Source of the DNA: Phycisphaerae bacterium
Lineage (GTDB): Bacteria; Planctomycetota; Phycisphaerae; Sedimentisphaerales; SM23-30
DNA length: 46,013 nucleotides
Direction: 5' to 3'
Assembly: GCA_016342495.1 (NCBI GenBank)
Contig: JAEIOG010000034.1
Span: forward strand, 1 to 46,013
Position numbers and translations under genes: made by a program
Notes under the pieces: generated by a model
What the model was told of the DNA's origin: nothing
Databases searched by the model: none
What the model saw: only the letters and a program-made list of their open reading frames with translations
In this document: one piece after another, positions 39,521-46,013 of the stretch
Layout: the number at the start of each line of letters is the position of its first letter
Position numbering within the stretch: the stretch's first letter is position 1

Positions 39521-41215
39521 ATGACCAGTTCAATCTCCAATCAGACCGATCAGATCAACAGACGCAATTTTCTTAAAACCAATGCCGCAGTAATTGCCGG
39601 GGTGGCACTTGCCAGTTTCGGTACTAACACCGCCCAGGCAGCTGATGCCAAAGTCATAAGATTTGGCTTTGTTGGTCTGGGGGGCCGGGGCCGGGGCGTG
39701 ATGAGCAATTTGCTTTCCATCAAAGGAACCACCGTAACGGCCGTCTGCGATATTGACCCTAACGCATTGGCCGCGGCCAAAAGGATTGTCACCAGCAAAG
39801 GCCATAAAGAACCCGCTGGCTATACCGGCGATAGCGATTATAAAAAACTAATGGAACGGGAAGATGTAGATGCGGTCATCATAGCTACCCCCTGGGATTT
39901 ACATACTCCGATGTCGGTTTACAGTATGAAAGCCGGCAAGCCCGTGGGCTGCGAAGTGCCGATTGCCTATACGCTGGAAGAATGCTGGGAACTGATTAAA
40001 ACCTGGGAAGAAACCGGCACCCCTTGTATGCAAATGGAAAACTGGAGTTTTCGTCCCGACAATCTGGCGGTTTTAAATATGATCAGGCTCGGTATGCTCG
40101 GCAGAATGACTCATGGCCATTGTGCTTATTCCCATGACTGTACCGACCACTGGTATTTCGACAGTTCCACCGGCAATCCCAGATGGGGCGCTCAATTCCT
40201 TATCGATCACAATCGCGCTCAATATCCTACCCATCAGCAAGGGCCTATGATCAGCTGGATGGATATCAATTGTGGTGATTATTATGATACCATCACCTCA
40301 ACGGCTACTGACTGCAAAAGCGTTTATGACTATTTCGAGCGCCGCTTCCCCGGTCATCCGGCTTCGAAAATCAAATACAAGCAAGGCGACATCGTCACCT
40401 CGGTAGTTAGAACCAAACAGGGTAAAACTATAGTCATCAATTATGATATGCATTCGCCCCGGCCTTATGATAATCGCTGGACCGTGCAGGGAACCGCCGG
40501 CATCTACAATGAACAGCGTGATGCGGTTTATCTCACCGGGATCAGTCCGCAATATCATCAATGGGAAAGCTTCAAACCTTATCATGAAAAATATCAGCAT
40601 CCCTGGGCCAGAGAATCCTTTGGTGGTCATGGCGGCGCAGATGGCATCATGCTGACCCAGATGGTAAAGGCCCTGCAAAATAAAACTCAGTTCCCGCTGA
40701 GCCTCTATGATGGGGTGCTGATGGCTGCCGTTGGCCCGCTTTCAGAAATGTCTATCGCCAAAGGCAGTGCCCCTGTCAAGGTGCCAGATTTCACCCGCGG
40801 TAAATGGAAAACCCGCAAACCTGATTTTGCGGTTGTTGACCTGACCGAATATAAAAACAAAGCCGATATGAAGCTGGAACAAATTGGCCAGTGGTATAGC
40901 GGCAAGATAACTGAAAAATACGCCCCGATGGATTTTGATATTACTGACAAAATAGATAAAAGCGGTAAATGTATGGTAAAATTCCAATACACCCATGGCA
41001 GCCATCAGCTCGCCATTGAAAAAGTTCAGCTTATCTGTGCTGGCCAGGTGCTTGCCACCGATACCCACCGGGGCATAACCGGAATCAATAACCAGAATAA
41101 TTATTATGAGCTGGATGCCAGTAAAGTAATCCAAGGCAAATCCTGCCTGATCCGGGCCTTTGTCCAAAGCGAAGGCGGCACTGACTCCAATGGCAAAATC
41201 TATCTCATAAAATAA
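39521..41215 (+). CDS. Gfo/Idh/MocA family protein, GH109-type, Tat-exported, with C-terminal sandwich domain
   Basis: A 564-residue protein. A twin-arginine signal ('NRRNFLKTNAAVIAGVALAS', about 13-32) is followed by the NAD-binding 'FGFVGLGGRGRGVMSNLL' (about 48-65), 'DAVIIATPWDLHTPM' and 'GCEVPIAYTLEECWELI', which are typical of GH109 alpha-N-acetylgalactosaminidases and related exported oxidoreductases. 'YPTHQQGPMISWMDINCGD' and 'GGHGGADGIML' match the C-terminal half of that family. About 105 further residues (about 460-564) form a beta-rich domain of unknown role, perhaps carbohydrate-binding. AAAGGA lies 8 nt before the ATG. Members use bound NAD in a redox-assisted hydrolysis; the substrate here is not known. 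Confidence 0.82.
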   Translation: MTSSISNQTDQINRRNFLKTNAAVIAGVALASFGTNTAQAADAKVIRFGFVGLGGRGRGVMSNLLSIKGTTVTAVCDIDPNALAAAKRIVTSKGHKEPAGYTGDSDYKKLMEREDVDAVIIATPWDLHTPMSVYSMKAGKPVGCEVPIAYTLEECWELIKTWEETGTPCMQMENWSFRPDNLAVLNMIRLGMLGRMTHGHCAYSHDCTDHWYFDSSTGNPRWGAQFLIDHNRAQYPTHQQGPMISWMDINCGDYYDTITSTATDCKSVYDYFERRFPGHPASKIKYKQGDIVTSVVRTKQGKTIVINYDMHSPRPYDNRWTVQGTAGIYNEQRDAVYLTGISPQYHQWESFKPYHEKYQHPWARESFGGHGGADGIMLTQMVKALQNKTQFPLSLYDGVLMAAVGPLSEMSIAKGSAPVKVPDFTRGKWKTRKPDFAVVDLTEYKNKADMKLEQIGQWYSGKITEKYAPMDFDITDKIDKSGKCMVKFQYTHGSHQLAIEKVQLICAGQVLATDTHRGITGINNQNNYYELDASKVIQGKSCLIRAFVQSEGGTDSNGKIYLIK

Positions 41216-41228
41216 AATCCCATACCGT

Positions 41229-41262
41229 CTGTTGCGGCCAGCTGCTTGACTGGCGGCAACAG
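41229..41262 (+). terminator. Hairpin downstream of the GH109-type gene
   Basis: The 13-bp stem ctgttgcggccag (41229-41241)/ctggcggcaacag (41250-41262) has one mismatch and an 8-nt loop, 14 nt after the stop. The T-run (attttttag) comes only 15-18 nt later, inside the repeat arm, so it is an imperfect terminator or an mRNA-end stabiliser. Confidence 0.45.
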
Positions 41263-41270
41263 GCTAATGG

Positions 41271-41500
41271 TGAGTAAGATTTTTTAGTGGCAGGGTAAAA
41301 ATATAAGAATAGCACACGGATTTTGACGGATCTGGCGGATTTTCGCAGATTTGATTGGGCAATAGTCAACGATTGTTTTAATGGATTTGTGGATTTTTTA
41401 GCTGGCAAGGCCTGTTTTGATGCAATTGGTTTTTAATTGTTTGTTTTGAAATTGTGAATTTGGGATTGATTATCACTGATCAAACCAGATTATTTTTATG
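41271..41500 (-). repeat. 230-bp inverted repeat, right arm
   Basis: The reverse complement of 33829-34058 with six mismatches and no gaps by my reading. It begins 9 nt after the terminator-like hairpin of the GH109-type gene and ends 37 nt before the next start codon. Any promoter of the plus-strand genes beginning at 41538 must lie in or before this arm. Confidence 0.92.
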
Positions 41501-41537
41501 AAGCGATAAAAAGTTTTGTGTATGGAAGGGTAAGTTT

Positions 41538-43070
41538 ATGGGATGTTTTGTGTTAAGAGGGCTTATCAGGTCATTAATGATGTTAATGGTATTAAGTTTT
41601 TTTTATGGTATCAGTTTTTCAGAAACGAAAGCTTCGCCTAAAGACTCCGATGTTTTCAAGAGAGGATTTAAGTCGTACAATATCGATTTTAACTGGGGAC
41701 CGGGCGGTCCCAATGAATTTGCCGAGGCCGGCTTATGGGCCGATTCCGACCCGAATGAACACATACAGTGGTATAAGAGTACGGGGGTAAATGTTGTTCA
41801 GACCTTTGCGGTTTCCTGTAATGGTTATGCGTGGTACAAAAATGGAATCGTTCCGGAACAACCGGGATTGAAACATGATTTCCTGACAGAGATGGTAAAA
41901 CTCGGCCACAAAGAGAACATGCTGGTTATGGGTTATTTTTGTATTGCGGGCAATGTCCGCTGGGGGCAGTTGTACCCGGATGAGAGTTACGGTCTTGTTC
42001 CGACAGACGGACATATTCCGCTAACCAAGAAATATAACAAATTTCTTGCAGATTCTATCAAGGATGCGATTACAAAGACTGGTATGGATGGCTTTATGAT
42101 AGACTGGGTTTGGCATGGTCCAATCCACGAAACAAAAATAAAATGGCTTGACTGTGAGATTCAGATGTGGTCTGAGTTGATGGATGGACCGTTTCCGGGC
42201 AAGGATAAAGTTACAAAAGCCCAGGAGCTTGAATTTGCCCGGAGAAGTGTGGACCGATGTTGGGAAAGTATAAAGCATGCAACTAAATCAACGGATCCTG
42301 ATTGTATTATCTGGTTTAACGCCTGGAATCTCAACCACCCGCAGATTGTTAACTCCCGGATGCTCAAAGAAGCAGATTGGCTCATGAACGAGGATGGTTC
42401 AATTGAAACACTTAATAAATTACGAAAAGAACTCGGCAGAGGAAAACTGATCAATTGCCTGGCTGCGTGGAACGGTGCCGACCCAGAAACTGTTGTGCCC
42501 GCTACTCTTGAGGCTGGCGCCGGCCTATATGGATTTACCAAGCCTGTTAAAGGCAATTTGATGCCGGGTATTGATGAATATTATCTTGCCACGGATTTTG
42601 ATGAGCTATCTGCAGATGATGCGAATATTGCGATGCTAGCCCGTGCCTACCGTGGGCTTGAGTTTCCTGTACGAACCAAGGCGCTTTCGGAAAAAAAACC
42701 GGTTACAGTAAGCAGCACATGGGCTGAATATCCCGGCTTTGATGCAGCAAGGGTAAACGATGGTGACCATACTACACGTTGGGGTTCGTTAAAGGACGTC
42801 AAATCTGCCTGGGTCGAAATAGACCTCGAAAAACAAATGGATGTCAATAAGGTCAAGATTTACGAACTGGCTGACCGTGTGCGGGAATTTGCCATCGAGT
42901 ATCGCACTGATCCGGTAGAACTATGGAAGACGGCAGCCACTGGCACGACGATCGGTAACAAACTTGTTGTAAGCTTCAGAACGGTACGGGGGCGTTATTT
43001 TCGTCTGAATATGATAAGTGCGACAGCAGAGCCAACCATTTGGGAGTTTAAGCTTTTTGGGGAAAACTAA
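41538..43070 (+). CDS. Secreted TIM-barrel glycosidase-like protein with C-terminal discoidin domain
   Basis: A 510-residue protein. A signal peptide (about 1-30) leads into a barrel-like region (about 45-380): 'GVNVVQTFAVSCNGYAWY', 'MLVMGYFCIAGNVRWGQLYP', 'MDGFMIDWVWHGP' (an Asp in a strand-end position like the nucleophile of GH29-type barrels) and 'DCIIWFNAWNLNHPQI'. Family assignment is tentative; alpha-L-fucosidase-like (GH29) is one possibility, another is an uncharacterised barrel family. The last 125 residues (about 385-510) are an F5/8 type C domain ('DAARVNDGDHTTRWGS' and 'GRYFRLNMISATAEPTIWEF'), which should bind carbohydrate. AGGG lies 7 nt before the ATG. It is followed 56 nt later by the double GH43 gene, likely as one operon. 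Confidence 0.65.
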   Translation: MGCFVLRGLIRSLMMLMVLSFFYGISFSETKASPKDSDVFKRGFKSYNIDFNWGPGGPNEFAEAGLWADSDPNEHIQWYKSTGVNVVQTFAVSCNGYAWYKNGIVPEQPGLKHDFLTEMVKLGHKENMLVMGYFCIAGNVRWGQLYPDESYGLVPTDGHIPLTKKYNKFLADSIKDAITKTGMDGFMIDWVWHGPIHETKIKWLDCEIQMWSELMDGPFPGKDKVTKAQELEFARRSVDRCWESIKHATKSTDPDCIIWFNAWNLNHPQIVNSRMLKEADWLMNEDGSIETLNKLRKELGRGKLINCLAAWNGADPETVVPATLEAGAGLYGFTKPVKGNLMPGIDEYYLATDFDELSADDANIAMLARAYRGLEFPVRTKALSEKKPVTVSSTWAEYPGFDAARVNDGDHTTRWGSLKDVKSAWVEIDLEKQMDVNKVKIYELADRVREFAIEYRTDPVELWKTAATGTTIGNKLVVSFRTVRGRYFRLNMISATAEPTIWEFKLFGEN

Positions 43071-43126
43071 AATTTCATTGCGTGGTGTAAATAGATTTTT
43101 TTAACAATGCTATAAAGGAATGGCCA

Positions 43127-45739
43127 ATGCAAAAAAAACACCTGTTAATATTGATTGCACTATTTATGAGCATAATAACTTTTGGATCGCAATCTAATGA
43201 CACTGATCAGTCGATCACGCTTTCTTATGCAAACCCTGTCTGGGATGGCTACTTTGCCGACCCGCATGTTACCTTTGCCAACGGATATTATTATGCTTAC
43301 GGAACGGGACAAGTTGAAGATGGTAAACAGTTTCCAGTTTTGCGATCCAGAGATTTCACCTCCTGGGAATTTGTCGGCGGGGCATTAGAACCCTTAAAGG
43401 AACCGGCGATGAACGATTATTGGGCTCCCGAAGTTGCCGAACATAATGGAAAGTATTATTTGTATTATTCCGGTGACATGAAACAGCGAGTCGCAGTTGC
43501 AGATTGTCCCCAGGGACCTTTTGTTGATACCGGCAAGTTGATGTTTCCCGAGCTGGAGTTTTCCATTGACGGCCATCCCTTTAAAGATCCTGTCAGCGGT
43601 AAATGGTATTTGTTTTTTGCAAAGGACTTTTTTGATAAGCGTCCCGGTACCGCTTTGGCAGTTGTCGAACTGGCCGATGATATGATTTCGGTCAAAAGCC
43701 CTGTCTATACCGTAATACGAGCTTTTTCTGATTGGCAAATATATCAGCGTAACAGGCACTGGTATGATAAAGACTGGCCCGCATGGCACACCCTTGAAGG
43801 TGCTGCAGTTGTTTATCGAGATGGAAAATATTATTGTTTCTATTCGGGCGGCAATTGGCAGACTCCCGGATATGGCGTTGGTTGCGGCGTTTCAGATACT
43901 ATTACCGGCCCGTATGTTGATCAATGGAGCAATGATGGTGCTTCGGTGTTGAGTACCATTGAGGATAAACTTATTGGCCCTGGGCATAATTCAGTGATCC
44001 TTGGCCCGGACAAGAAAACATATTTCATTGTTTACCATTCTTGGAACACACAGCGAACTGCCAGGCAGATGTGTATCGATCCAATCGTATGGACAGCTGA
44101 CGGCCCTAAAGCCTATAAGCCGTCAAGAGGCAAAAAGCAAGTTACAATCCCGCTTGCAGAATCTGCAAATACTGATTACAAAAATGAAATAGAATCCCAT
44201 GCTTTTGATGCAACTTTTGTTAATCCAGTTTACGAAGGTGCCGATCCATTTATTTATAAACACTCTGATGGTTTATATTATTTCTGTCAGTCTGAAGGGG
44301 ATAAGGGTATAGCGGTCTGGAAATCTGACAAGCTTACCGATAAAGGTGTTAAGAAAGTAGTTTGGCACGCCCCTAAAACCGGCTGGAATACATCTGATGT
44401 GTGGGCCCCAGAGATCCATTTTATAAATGGTAAGTGGTATATCTATTACGCCGCCGATGACGGAAATAATATAAACCATCTTTCCGGCGTATTACAAAGC
44501 ACAACAAATGTCCCCCAGGGAGATTATATTGATAAGGGAATACTGTATACCGGAGACGACATTGATACGAAAGATGATAACCGTTGGGCTATTGATGCAA
44601 CCCCGTTGGAAATGAACGGTAAACTGTATTTGATATGGTCTGGCTGGAAAGATATGCATGACCGACAGTCGCTCTATATCGCAGAAATGAAAAATCCATG
44701 GACCATCAAAACCAACCGAGTTAAGCTCGCAGACAATGACGATTATACATGGGAAAAGATATCTGATAACCCTGATCAAAAAGGCTTGCATGAAGGGCCA
44801 CAGATATTGAAGAACAATGGCAAGGTTTATGTGATTTATTCCTGTAGCGGTTCATGGGAGACTACATATAAACTTGCTCAGCTCTCAATTGATGATAATG
44901 CTGACCCGATGAATTCTAAAAATTGGGTTAAGAAGGCTACGCCTGTATTTACAGGCACTAAAACCGTTCATGGAGTCGGGCATGCATCATTTACAACCTC
45001 TCCAGATGGCAAAGAGAACTGGATTGTTTATCATTCAAAAATTTCAACCAGGCCTGGCTGGGAAAGAAATGTACGAATGCAAAAGTTTGGTTTCAACGCT
45101 GATGGGTCGCCCGATTTTGGTCAGGCAATTGACGCCGGAGTACCCCTTAAAAAACCTTCCGGCGAAAAATCAGCTATAAGCGGAAAGTATTTCAAGGATA
45201 CTTTTGATAATGACAGCTGGCAAAACTGGTGTTATTATGGACATAACAGGTTTGTTGATGCAATAGAGGGCAAGTTTATCCTGGGTATCAATCCCGGCTG
45301 GGGAATAGCCAATAACTATCGCTCAGGTGAAAAGGCTATCATTCGTGATTTTGTATGGGACGATTTTACGATTCAAGCAAAGGTCAAGGTTGTCAAAGGC
45401 AATCGTGATGCCGGTTTGATATTCAGAGTTCGCCATCCGTCCGTTGGCTACGATGCCTTAAAAGGATATTTTGCTGGGATTATCCCCAATAGCAAAAAAG
45501 CGGTTCTGGGAAAAATGGATGGAGCTAGTTGGCATGAATTGGCATTAAAAGGCTATCCTTGTCAGGAAAATATTTGGTATGATATAAAAGTCATTGCCGA
45601 TAAAGATTTGATAAAGATGTTTGTAAATGGAACATTAGTAATCGAAGCCAGAGACAATAGCTTCACAAAAGGTTTTGCCGGCATTCGCGTTGTCGACACT
45701 CATGCTGAATTTGATGATGTGATAATTTCAGCAAAATAA
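43127..45739 (+). CDS. Double GH43 glycosidase with C-terminal LamG/DUF1080-like domain
   Basis: An 870-residue secreted protein with a signal peptide (about 1-22). Two five-bladed GH43-type domains follow. Domain 1 (about 30-345) has the base Asp in 'GYFADPHVTF', 'NDYWAPEVAEHNGKYYLYYS', the pKa Asp in 'SIDGHPFKDP' and the acid Glu in 'TLEGAAVVY'. Domain 2 (about 360-665) has 'YEGADPFIYK', 'SDVWAPEIHFINGKWYIYYA', 'AIDATPLEMNGKLYLIW' and 'LHEGPQILKN'. So both triads look intact. The end (about 690-870) is a concanavalin-like sandwich ('KDTFDNDSWQNW' to 'GIRVVDTHAEFDDVIIS'). GH43 enzymes cut arabino- or xylo-linked chains; two domains may give two specificities. It is probably co-expressed with the preceding barrel/discoidin protein. 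Confidence 0.85.
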   Translation: MQKKHLLILIALFMSIITFGSQSNDTDQSITLSYANPVWDGYFADPHVTFANGYYYAYGTGQVEDGKQFPVLRSRDFTSWEFVGGALEPLKEPAMNDYWAPEVAEHNGKYYLYYSGDMKQRVAVADCPQGPFVDTGKLMFPELEFSIDGHPFKDPVSGKWYLFFAKDFFDKRPGTALAVVELADDMISVKSPVYTVIRAFSDWQIYQRNRHWYDKDWPAWHTLEGAAVVYRDGKYYCFYSGGNWQTPGYGVGCGVSDTITGPYVDQWSNDGASVLSTIEDKLIGPGHNSVILGPDKKTYFIVYHSWNTQRTARQMCIDPIVWTADGPKAYKPSRGKKQVTIPLAESANTDYKNEIESHAFDATFVNPVYEGADPFIYKHSDGLYYFCQSEGDKGIAVWKSDKLTDKGVKKVVWHAPKTGWNTSDVWAPEIHFINGKWYIYYAADDGNNINHLSGVLQSTTNVPQGDYIDKGILYTGDDIDTKDDNRWAIDATPLEMNGKLYLIWSGWKDMHDRQSLYIAEMKNPWTIKTNRVKLADNDDYTWEKISDNPDQKGLHEGPQILKNNGKVYVIYSCSGSWETTYKLAQLSIDDNADPMNSKNWVKKATPVFTGTKTVHGVGHASFTTSPDGKENWIVYHSKISTRPGWERNVRMQKFGFNADGSPDFGQAIDAGVPLKKPSGEKSAISGKYFKDTFDNDSWQNWCYYGHNRFVDAIEGKFILGINPGWGIANNYRSGEKAIIRDFVWDDFTIQAKVKVVKGNRDAGLIFRVRHPSVGYDALKGYFAGIIPNSKKAVLGKMDGASWHELALKGYPCQENIWYDIKVIADKDLIKMFVNGTLVIEARDNSFTKGFAGIRVVDTHAEFDDVIISAK

Positions 45740-46013
45740 AAACAACCAAAATGTTATCCGTCGAACCGTTAAAGCGGCGATTACCTTTGCCTTTTGCAAA
45801 CATCCATGCGAACTTAAATTTTATTGCTGTTCTAGATGATTTTTAACATTTCTTTTAGTATTCGTCTTCTAAGCATATACTGTTTTTTTACATACAAATT
45901 TGTGCGAGGACGAGATAGCAGAAAACTTATCTGTACATAGGGCTTGCTCAAAAACGCAATAAATGGTTCAGGAAATATTTATTTGTATGATTTTCATTGT
46001 ATTGGCATGGCGT
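45740..46013. other. Right-edge intergenic sequence
   Basis: 274 bp after the GH43 gene with no ORF, RNA or clear terminator that I can support. Confidence 0.5.

Overview
The window looks like chromosomal DNA of a Planctomycetota bacterium, most likely class Phycisphaerae. Evidence: several secreted proteins end in the dockerin-like Asp/Gly calcium-loop module with the 'LAxxWL' ending common in that class; PQQ-like beta-propeller proteins occur as tandem paralogs; there is a Tat-exported GH109-type Gfo/Idh/MocA protein. This placement is an inference from protein style. No rRNA or ribosomal protein gene is present to confirm it.

Left edge (1-3.4 kb, minus strand): a damaged XRE regulator with an in-frame UGA, translationally coupled to a 32-codon ORF; a NahK-like sugar kinase; a VanZ-like membrane protein; a decayed 3' fragment of a sugar cupin gene; and a secreted LRR protein with a dockerin-like end.

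Main block (3.8-30.5 kb, all minus strand): a Wzx/Wzy-type exopolysaccharide locus. Reading in the direction of transcription from a sigma70-like promoter at 30573-30601: a small secreted protein, Wza, Wzc with a Tyr-Gly tail, a CpsB/YwqE-type PHP phosphatase, an O-antigen ligase fused to TPRs, a dockerin-tagged alpha/alpha-toroid protein, a WecA/TagO-type initiating transferase with a cytosolic extension, UDP-glucose dehydrogenase, Wzx, Wzy, a CapK-like adenylate-forming enzyme, GT4, FnlA, FnlB, FnlC (the UDP-L-FucNAc route), a sugar cupin, a WbuB-like GT4, an ATP-grasp ligase, an XrtA-type polysaccharide deacetylase and WecB. Expected sugar donors are GlcNAc, GlcA, ManNAc and L-FucNAc. Start-stop overlaps and short gaps suggest coupled translation within sub-blocks, but the long spacers at about 19 and 21 kb and a terminator near 21.85 kb argue for several transcripts.

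Mobility (30.7-32.3 kb): a tyrosine recombinase lies about 210 bp from a 3' half of a tRNA-Thr(UGU) gene that still has its terminator. This is the geometry of a displaced attachment site, with the inserted element lying to the left. The EPS locus may therefore ride on an integrative island whose other end is outside the window.

Right part (32.3-46 kb): a discoidin/dockerin secreted protein, then a 7.7-kb segment bounded by a nearly perfect 230-bp inverted repeat (33829-34058 and 41271-41500). It holds a class I glutamine amidotransferase, three tandem PQQ-like propeller proteins and a GH109-type protein. Just outside the right arm are two plus-strand secreted carbohydrate-active proteins: a TIM-barrel/discoidin protein and a double GH43. 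No CRISPR, rRNA or intact tRNA was seen.
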